In this document: positions 10,485 through 19,530 of the stretch, one piece after another
Layout of the letters: every line of letters starts with the position of its first letter
Numbering within the stretch: the first letter of the stretch is position 1
NCBI GenBank assembly: GCA_002498605.1
Contig: DAHY01000026.1
Span: forward strand, 47,353-111,352
Origin: Methanomassiliicoccaceae archaeon UBA404
GTDB taxonomy: Archaea; Thermoplasmatota; Thermoplasmata; Methanomassiliicoccales; Methanomethylophilaceae
Direction of reading: 5' to 3'
Length of the DNA: 64,000 nucleotides
The notes under the pieces: generated by a model
Told to the model about the DNA's origin: nothing
The model's input: the letters and a program-made list of their open reading frames with translations, nothing else
Database searches by the model: none
Made by a program: the position numbers and the translations under genes

Positions 10485-11494
10485 CGTTCGTAAACGACAT
10501 TCTCCGGTTCGTAGTATACCCCGGTACCTTTTTCCACCCTTCCGACAACCTGGGCGTTATCATATTCTCTGACGATGGATTCGGCGTCTATGGAAGGTGC
10601 GACAATCATGAAACCCATGCTCATATTGAAGGTCTGGTACATTTCGGCGGTGGAAACTTCTCCGAGTTTCTGAATGGTTTTGAATATATCCGCCGGAGGT
10701 ATCGGATCGTCTATGACGTAATGCAATCCCTGTCTCATTCTGAGAAGATTTCTAAGGCCTCCTCCCGTGATGTTAATCAATCCGTGAACATTGTATTTGG
10801 ATGTGATATCCAAAACCTGTTTTACATAAATCTCGGTGGGAACCAGCAAAGATTCTCCCACCGTGTCTTTCAGCCCCGGGGCTTTGTCCATAAGACCGAA
10901 CCCCGCGTTTTCGAAAACTTTTCTTGCAAGAGTCAAACCGTTGGAATGTATTCCGGAAGATTTCAGAGCCACTATCAAATCCGCTTCTTCGCAGCCTTCC
11001 CCTGTTATGACGTCTTCTTTTTTGACACGGCCCAAGCAGGTACCGGACAGATCGTTGACTTTAACGATTTCCGGAAGAACCGCGATTTCACCGCCGACAA
11101 TATCCATATTGGACATTTCGGCGCCTTTGTTCAGACCGACGCCGATTGCCCTCGTAACGTTAGGGTCGGGATTCGCAACCGCAACGTAATCCACGAAAGA
11201 CATGGGTTCCGCATTGACGCAAATTGTATCGTTCACGTTCATGGCCACACAGTCTATTCCGACGGTATCCCATTTATCCAAAGTCTGGGCAACAATAAGT
11301 TTTGTACCCACCCCGTCGGTTGCCAATGTCAGGTATTCGTCGCCGTAATCGATCAGGCTGGTAAACAATCCGGTTTTTCTGAGGCTTTGTCCCTTTCCTT
11401 CACGGCGATATATCAACTCGCTTGCCAATGCGCTTATGGCATCCGATTTGCGATCAATGCTGACACCCGCTTTTTCATAAGTCCACTCGGTCAT
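10478..11494 (-). CDS. purM: Phosphoribosylformylglycinamidine cyclo-ligase (AIR synthetase)
   Basis: 338 residues, normal for the family. It closes the imidazole ring in purine synthesis using ATP. Family signatures are YLTLATDGVGTKLIVAQ, DCVAMNVNDTICVNAEP, VGGEIAVLPEIV, LKSSGIHSNGLTLAR and the late NITGGGLRNLLR. The ATG is 32 bases from a minus-strand TATA box, giving a very short leader. It is divergent from rlmE. Confidence 0.95.
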   Translation of the reverse strand: MTEWTYEKAGVSIDRKSDAISALASELIYRREGKGQSLRKTGLFTSLIDYGDEYLTLATDGVGTKLIVAQTLDKWDTVGIDCVAMNVNDTICVNAEPMSFVDYVAVANPDPNVTRAIGVGLNKGAEMSNMDIVGGEIAVLPEIVKVNDLSGTCLGRVKKEDVITGEGCEEADLIVALKSSGIHSNGLTLARKVFENAGFGLMDKAPGLKDTVGESLLVPTEIYVKQVLDITSKYNVHGLINITGGGLRNLLRMRQGLHYVIDDPIPPADIFKTIQKLGEVSTAEMYQTFNMSMGFMIVAPSIDAESIVREYDNAQVVGRVEKGTGVYYEPENVVYERY

Positions 11495-11521
11495 GACTCT
11501 CGTTACCTGAAAGCCCCATCC

Positions 11522-11530
11522 TTATATTTA
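11522..11530. promoter_or_regulatory. Divergent TATA region between purM and rlmE
   Basis: TTATATTTA on the plus strand reads TAAATATAA on the minus strand. It lies 32 bases before the purM start and about 48 before the rlmE start. It may serve both genes. Confidence 0.45.
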
Positions 11531-11573
11531 TCACGTGGGAAAAGGGTTTAATGGTTAATGCAATGAGTCGAAT

Positions 11574-12257
11574 ATGTCGTTGCGCGATAGATGGGTTCAG
11601 GAAAGAAAGAACGAGCGGTACTATAAACTCGCCAAGAAAGAAGGATACCGTTCCAGAGCCTCGTACAAACTGTTGCAGATCGACGAGAGGTTCAATATTT
11701 TTAAAGAAGGCGATTTTGTCGCGGACCTGGGAGCTTTCCCCGGCGGATGGCTGCAGGTGGCCAAAGAAAAAGTCGGAGAAACCGGCAAAGTCATAGGATT
11801 GGATCTGAGACGCATCAAACCCATGGAGGGTGTGGAAACAATTGTCGGAGACATTACCGAGGATTCCACGATGCTGGAACTGCTTTCGCTGGTCGGAGGC
11901 AAAGTGGATGTGGTGATATCCGACATGGCTCCGAACATTGCCGGTCATTATTCCACGGACCATGCCCGTTCGGTTCATCTTGCGTTATACGCCGTGAACG
12001 TCTGCGACCGCATACTTCGGAAAGGAGGACGTCTGGTCATGAAGGTGTTCATGGGCGACATGTTCGGAACCGTGCTCAAAGAAGTGGAAGACAGATTTTC
12101 CACGGTCAGAGTCCACACCCCTGCGGCAACCAGAGATACTTCCTCGGAAGTGTATGTAATCTGCAAAGGATTCTACGCCAACAAAGATGTCGAACTGGTC
12201 GAACCCAAGCCCGAAACGGAAGAAAGAGAGTTTTCGGTGAAGGGAAATTTCATCTGA
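11574..12257 (+). CDS. rlmE: 23S rRNA 2'-O-methyltransferase RlmE/FtsJ
   Basis: 227 residues. The Rossmann methyltransferase carries the K-D-K-E tetrad of the FtsJ family: the lysine in RSRASYKLLQ, D in VISDMAPN, K in RLVMKVFMGD and E in TSSEVYVICKGF. The SAM motif is VADLGAFPGGW. It should methylate a uridine ribose in the large-subunit rRNA A loop. The C-terminal 30 residues are a charged tail beyond the fold. The ATG at 11574 aligns with the family start RDRWVQERKNERYYKLAKKE. Confidence 0.93.
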   Translation: MSLRDRWVQERKNERYYKLAKKEGYRSRASYKLLQIDERFNIFKEGDFVADLGAFPGGWLQVAKEKVGETGKVIGLDLRRIKPMEGVETIVGDITEDSTMLELLSLVGGKVDVVISDMAPNIAGHYSTDHARSVHLALYAVNVCDRILRKGGRLVMKVFMGDMFGTVLKEVEDRFSTVRVHTPAATRDTSSEVYVICKGFYANKDVELVEPKPETEEREFSVKGNFI

Positions 12258-12268
12258 AACGCGTTCGC

Positions 12269-12303
12269 GTTATCTATATACTTGTATACTCACTACAGAT
12301 AAC
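12269..12303 (+). promoter_or_regulatory. TATA box flanked by an inverted repeat, candidate operator
   Basis: GTTATCT (12269-12275) and AGATAAC (12297-12303) are perfect inverted copies separated by 21 bases. The left copy overlaps CTATATA (12274-12280), the likely TATA box. The right copy covers the predicted transcription start, about 12 bases before the ATG. A bound dimer would cover the promoter. Confidence 0.5.
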
Positions 12304-12314
12304 GGGAAGCACTC

Positions 12315-12881
12315 ATGGCGAGAAAGACGAGTACTGTATTGTTAATGATGACGGGTACGTTGGTCGCTCTTGTTCTTGTGGTAGGAGCAGGCGCGGTTCT
12401 GATGACCGAGTATGAAGCCACGATATACGAATACGAAGTCACCGGTACCTATCGATACCTTACGCCGGACGATAGCGTAATGAACGCACCTCTGTCGGGC
12501 ACGGTCAATACAACTCACATGAACGTATTCGGTTTTGAAAGAGTGACAACCGTCAGCGATATAACGTATCAGGAGGGCGGGGCCGCTAAACAATACGACA
12601 TTTCAAAAAAATGGAGCCTATTCACCGAAATGAAAATCGGAGAGCATGATTACGATATCGACGATTTTGAAACACTCAATTACGGAATAATCCCTGTAAG
12701 CGTTTACGTTATCGAAGACGGAAACGAAACCATTACCAGATACATCGGACAGGATGACGGAATAGTCTACTGTCTGGAACGCATAATCGTAACCGAAACG
12801 GAAGACGGCCAGGAACTGGAAACAAACATAACCCAGCATCTGATAAACTTTGAAGAAACCATGATGCCGATAAAAATATAA
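12315..12881 (+). CDS. Unrecognised secreted or membrane-anchored protein
   Basis: 188 residues, not a family I recognise. Residues 7-30 form one hydrophobic helix (VLLMMTGTLVALVLVVGAGAVLM) after a positively charged start (MARK), so it is a signal anchor or signal peptide. The rest is acidic and beta-rich with repeated Thr/Tyr segments, and would lie outside the cell. One cysteine is present. The promoter holds an inverted repeat over the TATA box and start point, so expression is probably regulated. It converges on the Lhr helicase gene with 5 bases between the stops. Confidence 0.75.
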   Translation: MARKTSTVLLMMTGTLVALVLVVGAGAVLMTEYEATIYEYEVTGTYRYLTPDDSVMNAPLSGTVNTTHMNVFGFERVTTVSDITYQEGGAAKQYDISKKWSLFTEMKIGEHDYDIDDFETLNYGIIPVSVYVIEDGNETITRYIGQDDGIVYCLERIIVTETEDGQELETNITQHLINFEETMMPIKI

Positions 12882-12886
12882 GATTC

Positions 12887-15622
12887 TCAATCCCAGAATC
12901 TTTTGGTTTTGGCGTATTGAACCTCAGCGGCCATAATGCCTCTGAGGAAATCATCCTCATCCACGAATATTCCTCTCAGCAGTCTTGAAGCGCTGTCGGG
13001 TCCGATACCTCTGCCGGCAAGAGTGAACACGGCACGGTTTCCCTCCTCCATTACCAGATTCGCATTCTTGGACATACGTTGCAAATCTTTCTTTTCGTGC
13101 TGTGTAAGATGATCCTGTTTTATGAGCCTGACATTTTCCCTTTCGTACTCTTTCAGCACGGCTATCATGACACTGCCGCAATTTGGACATTTCAATTTAC
13201 GGGGAGCATCCCCGACTCTGAGTCTGCGCTGAGTGGCACAGCTCATGCAGGTGGCGAACACCAACTCCTCTTCTATTCGTTTTTTCATGGCCATCAGAAT
13301 GGAATGGCTGGCACGTACGGGCTGCATCAATTCCTTGGATCTTGTGACGCCTTCCAAACCGATCGGGGCAACCTTTCCGGAGACTATTTCGATCTCCCCG
13401 TCAGCAATCATCGACAGTACTTTTTCGGTGTTGACGATATCCAAATCGTCCCACAGAACTTTGTTGACGGCTTCGTTGTAGGCCGGGGTGTCTTTGTGCA
13501 TGTCGAACAATCTGTTGAAATTCATGAAACGGTGGTCCGCATCCTTTTCGATTATTCCGAATTTTTTTGCAACGTAAACAAAACGCCATTTCAGAAATGT
13601 GGAATTCAGAATGGTTTTTCTGCAGAGATCTTCGACCGTGCCCGGACGTATCAAAGAGAACGTGCTTTCCAGATCGTCCCTGGTTATGTTTCGGGGCAGT
13701 TCCATTATTATTCTGTACGGATCCGTGGAGACCCCCACGCTTTCACCGAAACGGGCGGTAAGAAGAGCGGATATGATTTTGCTCAAAGTTTCGTTTACCT
13801 TGGTTCCGAAACAGCAGTTTATGATTGCCAGCCGGTCTCCGACTTCCAGAGTTATCGTTTTGTCCGTGGGCAGAACAAAACCTTCCTGGGAATCCAGGAA
13901 GGAATCGACCACGTGTCTGCTCTGTTCGTCGCAGGGATAGTCGTCATAGTTTCTGATGCGGCGCATCTTTCCGACTTCCATCGCAACTTCGAAGGGCACG
14001 GGAATATCGGAACCCGTCCAGGAAGGCACGGAACCGATTTCCCTTGCTTCCTCCACAAGAATTTCCTCCTCCCGCATTTCCACGATTTTCCAGGTTCTTC
14101 CTTTTGCTATGAACATGGCGTATTCTTCGGCAAAGGTGGCCACGAAACTTTCATCAAGTGTTCCTATGACAGCCCGGGTTCCTATATCGCGGATCCAATA
14201 GAACCGTTCGTCGGGAATCATTGAAATATTGCCGTAAAAATAATTCATTCCTCTGCGGGAGCGTTTGAATCCGTTTTCGTCTTCGAACAGCATTTTGATG
14301 GATTTCAGCTGTTCTATCACCGCATCCATTTCGGATCTTTCCAAATCCTTGAAGAAGTGGGACTTTTTGAATATTTTAAAAGCGTCTTCTCTTTTGACCC
14401 GTCCCGCCATAGTCATTGCGACCAATTGGTTTGCTACCACGGTTAACGGACAGGACCGTCCTTCCAAACTTTCGGTTTCGCGGTTTTCGCATTTTCTGGC
14501 AATAACCATGGCTTCCGCGACTTCGTCGGGCGCCACCGCCAATATTCTGGCTTTGATGAGCTCGCCGATACGGTGTCCGGCCCGCCCGGCACGCTGTACC
14601 ATTCTGGAAACCTGGCGGGGGGAGTTGAACTGAATCACCAGATCCGTGCTTCCCACGTCAATCCCCAATTCCAGGGACGAGGTGCACAGCAGCGATTTCA
14701 GTTTTCCAGATTTGAAATCATCCTCCATTTCCATCCGTGTTTCTTTGGACAGAGATCCGTGATGAACATCGATGGGAAAATCCTCATCCCAAAGACGGTA
14801 TCTTGCCGCCAGCCACTCGGCGGTTTCTCTCGTGTTCACGAAAAATAATGTGGAATTGCTGTTTTCTATGAGACGGCGGCCGTGAACCATCACACCCATC
14901 ATTTCCGGATCCGTCTGCAGTTTATCCAATAATACGGGGTCGTCATTCGGCAACGGACTTTCCACGGTTATATCGTAATCTCTGTGGGTATCGTGTCTGC
15001 ATACCGTGACTTTACGGCCGGCCCCCGCCAGAAAGTCCCGGACGTGGTCGGCATTTCCGACGGTGGCGGACAATCCGATCCGCTGAAATTCACCTCCGTG
15101 AACAGCCAGACGTTCCAATGCGACACTTAGCTGAGCGCCGCGTTCGTTATCCGCAAGTTCGTGAATTTCGTCAATAACCACCCACCGTATGTTTTTCAGG
15201 TGCTCCCTCAGCACCTTTCCGGTAAAAAGTACCTGTACGGTTTCCGGGGTGGTAATCAGTATTTTAGGCGGATTTTTCGATTGGGCGGTTCTTTCGCTCT
15301 GAGGAGTGTCTCCGTGTCTTACGCCCACCGAGATCCCGGATTCCTCTCCGTACTCCTGTATCCGCTTCAGCATGTCGCGGTTCAGCGCACGGAGAGGGGT
15401 TATGTACAAACACTGAAACCCCTTTCCCCCGGTCTTTTTAATCTCGTTTAGTATGGGAAGAATCGCAGCTTCGGTTTTACCTATGCCCGTGGGGGCAATC
15501 AGAAGGACATTTTGGCCGTCCGATATTTTCGGTATGGCGTCCGCTTGCGGTTCCGTGGGGTTGTGAATGCCTTTTTTATGAAGTATGTCCGTAAGCCAAG
15601 GGCTGAGTGTATCGAAGGACAT
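12887..15622 (-). CDS. lhr: Lhr-like superfamily 2 DNA helicase
   Basis: 911 residues. The helicase core has APTGIGKTEAAILP (motif I), ITPLRALNRDM (Ia), TTPETVQVL, DEIHEL (motif II), LSATVG (III) and QRAGRAGHRIGE (VI). A later region fits the Lhr winged-helix and beta-sheet platform. Near residue 815 C-x2-C (CMSCATQRRLR) and C-x2-C (LKCPNCG) should form a zinc finger. Archaeal Lhr enzymes translocate 3'-5' on single-stranded DNA in repair. It starts 17 bases after the HdrD-like gene and may be cotranscribed with it, without an obvious functional link. Confidence 0.9.
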   Translation of the reverse strand: MSFDTLSPWLTDILHKKGIHNPTEPQADAIPKISDGQNVLLIAPTGIGKTEAAILPILNEIKKTGGKGFQCLYITPLRALNRDMLKRIQEYGEESGISVGVRHGDTPQSERTAQSKNPPKILITTPETVQVLFTGKVLREHLKNIRWVVIDEIHELADNERGAQLSVALERLAVHGGEFQRIGLSATVGNADHVRDFLAGAGRKVTVCRHDTHRDYDITVESPLPNDDPVLLDKLQTDPEMMGVMVHGRRLIENSNSTLFFVNTRETAEWLAARYRLWDEDFPIDVHHGSLSKETRMEMEDDFKSGKLKSLLCTSSLELGIDVGSTDLVIQFNSPRQVSRMVQRAGRAGHRIGELIKARILAVAPDEVAEAMVIARKCENRETESLEGRSCPLTVVANQLVAMTMAGRVKREDAFKIFKKSHFFKDLERSEMDAVIEQLKSIKMLFEDENGFKRSRRGMNYFYGNISMIPDERFYWIRDIGTRAVIGTLDESFVATFAEEYAMFIAKGRTWKIVEMREEEILVEEAREIGSVPSWTGSDIPVPFEVAMEVGKMRRIRNYDDYPCDEQSRHVVDSFLDSQEGFVLPTDKTITLEVGDRLAIINCCFGTKVNETLSKIISALLTARFGESVGVSTDPYRIIMELPRNITRDDLESTFSLIRPGTVEDLCRKTILNSTFLKWRFVYVAKKFGIIEKDADHRFMNFNRLFDMHKDTPAYNEAVNKVLWDDLDIVNTEKVLSMIADGEIEIVSGKVAPIGLEGVTRSKELMQPVRASHSILMAMKKRIEEELVFATCMSCATQRRLRVGDAPRKLKCPNCGSVMIAVLKEYERENVRLIKQDHLTQHEKKDLQRMSKNANLVMEEGNRAVFTLAGRGIGPDSASRLLRGIFVDEDDFLRGIMAAEVQYAKTKRFWD

Positions 15623-15639
15623 CTCGTTCCGAGTCCGGA

Positions 15640-17415
15640 TTACTTCTTGCGTCTCTTCCGGGTCTTCTTTACCGTTTTAAGGTTCTCTTTGACCGCTGCG
15701 TCTATTTCTTCGCCTTCCGCGAGTCCGTCGGTAACGTTGTTCTCATCGTATCTGAGAACCGTCCACCCCTGAGAGATGAGCTTGTTGTCCAAAGTCCGGT
15801 CTTCATCGGCGGGACCCACAAACACGGCGACTCTGCCTCTTACGAAAGCTACGGGGATCTTGTCGTCGCCGTAATCTCTTCTGCATCTGAGGCCTTTGTT
15901 CCATGCGGCTCTTCTCACCAAGGCTTCGGGCGAGTTGTCCGTATAATCGTCAATGTAAACCTCATCGGTTTCATTCTCCGTCCAATCGGCCGGGTTTTCT
16001 TCGGCGGCTTTCGCAGATTCTTTCTCGGCTTCCGCGGCTTTCTTGGCGGCCTCGGCATCGGCTTTTTCTTTCTTCAGTTTTGCAGTCTCTTCTTCGGCTT
16101 TCTTCAAAGCGGCTTCCGCGGCTTCTTTCTCGGCCTTCATTTCTGCGGCTTTTGCTTTGGCTTTTTCGGCGGCTTCCTTTTCGGCGTCGCAGGAATCTTC
16201 CTTTTTGACCTTCTTGGGAGCGGTGACTTCAAGCAAAACTTCCGAAAGATCCATTACCTTAATCTTGGATCCGATTTTCTTTGCGCCCTGTCTGAGGTTC
16301 AGAACACAGAACGGACAGGTGGTGATGAGGAGTTCGGCACCGACTTCTTCGGCGTCTCTGATTCTGTCACCGGCTATCGCAACCGCGTAGTCGCCGTACT
16401 GACTCTTGTATCCTCCGCCCGCGCCGCAGCATCTGGACAATTCCCTTGTGCGGTGCATTTCGACGAAATCTATGCCTTTTATTTTCTTTATGACGTTCCT
16501 GGGAGCATCGTATACGCCTGCGTGTCTTCCCAAGTGGCAGGGGTCATGGTATGTGGCTCTGTATTTGAACTCGTTGTTAAGGGGAAGTTTCCTTTTGGCA
16601 ATCAACTCTTCCACATACTGTGAAAAGTGGTAAACGTTCTGTCCGGTTTTGGCATAATACTTGCCTGCGTCGTTCAGAATTGTTTTGTAACATCCGGAAC
16701 AGGTCATGACCATGTCTTTGGCTCCGGTACCGTCGGCAGTTTCGACGGTGTGTCTTGAGAATTCGGGGCTCAGGTCTCTGACTCCGGTTCTTATTATGGG
16801 CGAAGTGCAGCACCATTCGTCGGGACCCATGGTACCGACGGTGACTCCGGCTCTCGAAAGTACGGTCACACCCGCCGAAGCGAGTTCCTGCATTCTGTAA
16901 GATCCGGTGCATCCGGCAAAGAAAAGAACATCGGGAACTTTGGTTTTCTCAACATCCTCGGGCCACCAGGCGTCTCTCTTCTGGGGGTCTTCGCCGTAAG
17001 GGTTGTAGACCTGACTGATTCTGTCGTACATTTCTTTGTGGGCGGACATAGGTCCGAAATCGTTTTTGACGATCCAGGCTCTCACGTCTTCCCAAAGTTC
17101 CACAAGGTGTATCTGCGAGTGGCATACGGCTTCGCAGTTTCCGCAGCCGGTACATTTGTACATGGCGTCCACAAAGTCGGGGCTGACGGAGATTTTTCTC
17201 CCAAGGGCTGCGTCCATAAGACCCAATCCGGCTTTGTCCAGCTGGTTAAGGTAGTAAATTTTTCCTCTGGCCGTCACCGATTCCCACGGTGTTCTTTCGT
17301 GAGCCTCGCAGACATCGATACAATATCCGCATTGCACACACTGTGTCAACGCTTTCGCGATGCGCGGCATTCTGGGTACTTTGGTTCTCTCGGCTTTTAT
17401 CGTGACTTCTAACAT
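15640..17415 (-). CDS. hdrD: HdrD-like iron-sulphur protein with coiled-coil and Vsr/DUF559-like C-terminal extension
   Basis: 591 residues. Residues 20-100 hold two 4Fe-4S motifs (C26, C29, C32, C36 and C88, C91, C94, C98). Two CCG domains follow: C169, C202-C203, C239, C242 and C293, C329-C330, C367, C370. This is the heterodisulfide reductase D layout, which reduces CoM-S-S-CoB at the end of methanogenesis. HdrD is normally about 400 residues. Here residues 400-475 are an Ala/Lys/Glu-rich coiled coil. Residues 495-565 resemble Vsr/DUF559 nuclease folds (ALVRRAAWNKGLRCRRDY, VAVFVG, LISQGWTVLRYDEN), but the expected catalytic aspartate position appears lost. The tail is basic (KKTRKRRKK). 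GGGGA lies before the ATG. Confidence 0.85.
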   Translation of the reverse strand: MLEVTIKAERTKVPRMPRIAKALTQCVQCGYCIDVCEAHERTPWESVTARGKIYYLNQLDKAGLGLMDAALGRKISVSPDFVDAMYKCTGCGNCEAVCHSQIHLVELWEDVRAWIVKNDFGPMSAHKEMYDRISQVYNPYGEDPQKRDAWWPEDVEKTKVPDVLFFAGCTGSYRMQELASAGVTVLSRAGVTVGTMGPDEWCCTSPIIRTGVRDLSPEFSRHTVETADGTGAKDMVMTCSGCYKTILNDAGKYYAKTGQNVYHFSQYVEELIAKRKLPLNNEFKYRATYHDPCHLGRHAGVYDAPRNVIKKIKGIDFVEMHRTRELSRCCGAGGGYKSQYGDYAVAIAGDRIRDAEEVGAELLITTCPFCVLNLRQGAKKIGSKIKVMDLSEVLLEVTAPKKVKKEDSCDAEKEAAEKAKAKAAEMKAEKEAAEAALKKAEEETAKLKKEKADAEAAKKAAEAEKESAKAAEENPADWTENETDEVYIDDYTDNSPEALVRRAAWNKGLRCRRDYGDDKIPVAFVRGRVAVFVGPADEDRTLDNKLISQGWTVLRYDENNVTDGLAEGEEIDAAVKENLKTVKKTRKRRKK

Positions 17416-17758
17416 AGGTCTTCCCCGGAACAGTCTTTACTGACCGTTAATCTATAAGATTGCGAACTAGTCTGCCTATAATTAAGTCTTTCCGAATTAT
17501 CGGCCGAAAAGTATGTAAAAACCCGTCGAAAAAAAGGCTATGGCACATTAACGGCAGGATTACGTTAAAACAGTCGTATATTCACGAACCGAAGCATAAA
17601 GGTTTCCGTTGTCGGTTTTTTACGGGACGAACCCGCCGCTGTAAGACTAAAGAAATTATCGGCAACCCACACGGCAAAACAGAAATCGGATTTATGGCCC
17701 GTATCGGGAGCCGATTCGATTCGGCGGAAAGAAAAATTTTCGATCCGTTCAACCGATT
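17416..17758. other. Intergenic stretch of 343 bases
   Basis: It holds the promoter region of the HdrD-like gene (minus-strand TTATAGAT near 17451-17458) and the 3' flank of the broken transporter. A 105-codon frame on the plus strand has no recognisable composition or start signal, and I do not call it a gene. Confidence 0.5.
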
Positions 17759-19008
17759 TCACAGAATAAACGAATGAACCATCAACTGTATGGCGATGGT
17801 GACAACCGTCACAGGTATTCCGACCGCCATATGTTTCCAGAAATTGATCCTGATTCCGCTTGCCGCGGCCTTTTCGGACACGATTATGTTACAGGCCGAG
17901 CCGAGCAAAGTCGCGTTTCCCGCCAGGGTAATCGCGGCGGACAGAGTGTAAAAGTACGCATCGGTCTGCGGTACGATATCGGTGATGAGAATAATCGTCG
18001 GCAAATCGCTGATGAGGTTGGCCAACACCGCCACCAAACCCGATGTGGCGGCAAAGGACGGAGTTTCGCCTTCTCCGAATCCCGGCATTATATCGACTAT
18101 CCTGTCCAAAAGACCGGAAGAAGCCACTCCGCTCATCACTATGAACAGGCCCATGATGAAAAACAGAATTCTCCAATTGATTTTACCCAATATCCATTTG
18201 ACTCTTGTTCTTTCTTTGGAAAGGATAACGATTACGGAAATTAACCCGGCCGCAACCGCGGGAACGCACATTTTTATTCCCAGGCGGGAGCTCATGACAA
18301 AACCCGCAAACGTAATGAGTGTAACCGCCGACAAAAATACAAGACGGGGACGGTCGACACCCCGTTGTTCTTCTTCTTCGTATTCCGTGAATACTTCGGC
18401 TTTCAGTCTTTTGCGGAATATCACCGTCAGCATCATATAAACGGCGAGAAGAGAAAGCATCGCAACAGGCAATTGGTGAAGCGTGAAATCAACAAACGAA
18501 TTCCCGACTGGGATACTATGAACGCGTTTTTCGGATTTCCGACCGCGCTCGAAAGACTGCCTATGTTTGCGCCCATCATCGTCCCCATCAGATAAGGCAA
18601 CGGATCAGCGTTCGAAGAAACACAGCAGCGTATTACAACCGGGGTCAGAAGCAGAACCGTGGCGTCGTTCATAATCAGGGCGGCAAACATCGCGCTCAGC
18701 AGCATGACGACCGCGAGCAATTTCGGCCCCGGGGCAATGGAGGAATTTATTTTATTCGATATAATTTCGAAGAGTCCGCAATATTCCAATCCTATTGCGA
18801 GAGTCATCATCCCCAAAAGTAAGAAAATCAGATTGAAATTTATAGATCCGAAAGCGGCTCCGGGAGATACGACACCGAACAAAACCATCGCACCGGCACC
18901 GATAAGAGCCGCACCGGCACGGCTTATCCGACTTCTTTTTCCGCCGCCCACCGATATCAGCGCATATGTTATGACAAAGATAATCAGTGCCGTAATCATA
19001 AATTTCAA
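17759..19008 (-). pseudogene. ArsB/NhaD-type ion transporter broken by a single-base frameshift
   Basis: The N-terminal part (TTG at 19008 or, more likely, ATG at 18999) has several membrane helices, MNDATVLLLTPVVIR and GANIGSLSSAVGNPKNAFIVSQSGI, typical of ArsB/SLC13-like permeases. The frame then turns into a non-family tail. A shift of one base at about 18498-18503 (within GAATTC) restores SFVDFTLHQLPVAMLSLL and then helices, SDLPTIILITDIV and GNATLLGSACNIIVSEKA to the stop at 17759. Joined, the protein is about 415 residues, the usual length. It is therefore a recent frameshift, a sequencing error, or less likely programmed. The substrate (arsenite, Na+/H+ or an organic anion) is unknown. 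Confidence 0.85.
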
Positions 19009-19198
19009 TCGCCGTCTATATTTAATTCAGATATAACCCTTGTCAGTAAAAAAATTCGAACGGACGATTATTTTTAGGCGAATACTGTGTTTTTGGTCCG
19101 AACCAGTCATTTTTTATGCGGTTTTTATTTTTTACCGGCAATCTCCGCTGTAACCGCCGTTCGGAAATTTTATCGGCAGACGCGCGAAATCATGTTCA

Positions 19199-19261
19199 TT
19201 CGCTTCTTCGATCGGATTCCAGAATCCGAAGAGATGATCGGATATCCGTTCCGTAAGCGAA
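19199..19261. other. Possible structured element in the 290-base gap before tRNA-Met
   Basis: TTCGCTT (19199-19205) can pair with AAGCGAA (19255-19261). Inside lie a perfect 8-base hairpin with a CA loop (TCGGATTC/GAATCCGA, 19212-19229) and a 10-base palindrome CGGATATCCG (19239-19248). This could be a three-way junction on either strand. The rest of the 19009-19298 gap holds the AT-rich transporter promoter and nothing else I recognise. Confidence 0.3.
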
Positions 19262-19298
19262 GCGGCAAGTCCGGGATTTCAAAGAAATATGCGAGAAG

Positions 19299-19372
19299 TG
19301 GGCCCGGCCGGATTCGAACCGACGACCACCCGGTTATGAGCCGGGCGCTCTACCAGCCTAAGCTACGAGCCC
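19299..19372 (-). tRNA. tRNA-Met (CAU), elongator-like
   Basis: On the minus strand GGGCTCG pairs with CGGGCCC. The anticodon stem CCCGG/CCGGG encloses CTCATAA, anticodon CAU. The G1-C72 pair and the lack of three G-C pairs below the loop argue against the initiator. An Ile2 (CAU, lysidine-like or agmatidine-modified) tRNA is not excluded. No CCA is encoded. It lies 48 bases downstream of tRNA-Asn. Confidence 0.9.
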
Positions 19373-19420
19373 TTGTAGAACCGTGATACCAAGAATGGTT
19401 AAAAAGATATCGTGGAGAAG

Positions 19421-19496
19421 TGGCGCCGTCGCACGGGCTTGAACCGTGGACCTCGTGATTAACAGTCACGCGCTCTACCGACTGAGCTACGACGGC
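19421..19496 (-). tRNA. tRNA-Asn (GUU)
   Basis: On the minus strand GCCGTCG pairs with CGACGGC. The anticodon stem CGTGA/TCACG encloses CTGTTAA, anticodon GUU. CCA is encoded. A minus-strand TATA-like TTTAATATAT lies about 25 bases upstream (19516-19527), probably driving both tRNAs. Confidence 0.95.
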
Positions 19497-19530
19497 CTGA
19501 AATCAGCAAAGATGGAGATATATTAAATAG

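Noticed and set aside
15990..16200. A tandem DNA repeat within the HdrD-like gene
   Set aside because: The repetitive look comes from Ala/Lys/Glu codons of the coiled coil; units are irregular in length and sequence.
17460..17777. A 105-codon open frame on the plus strand between the HdrD-like gene and the broken transporter
   Set aside because: No start signal, no family features, basic composition typical of non-coding frames, and its end runs into the transporter on the other strand.
19087..19386. A 99-codon open frame over tRNA-Met
   Set aside because: Its end is the tRNA gene itself and the rest has no coding features.
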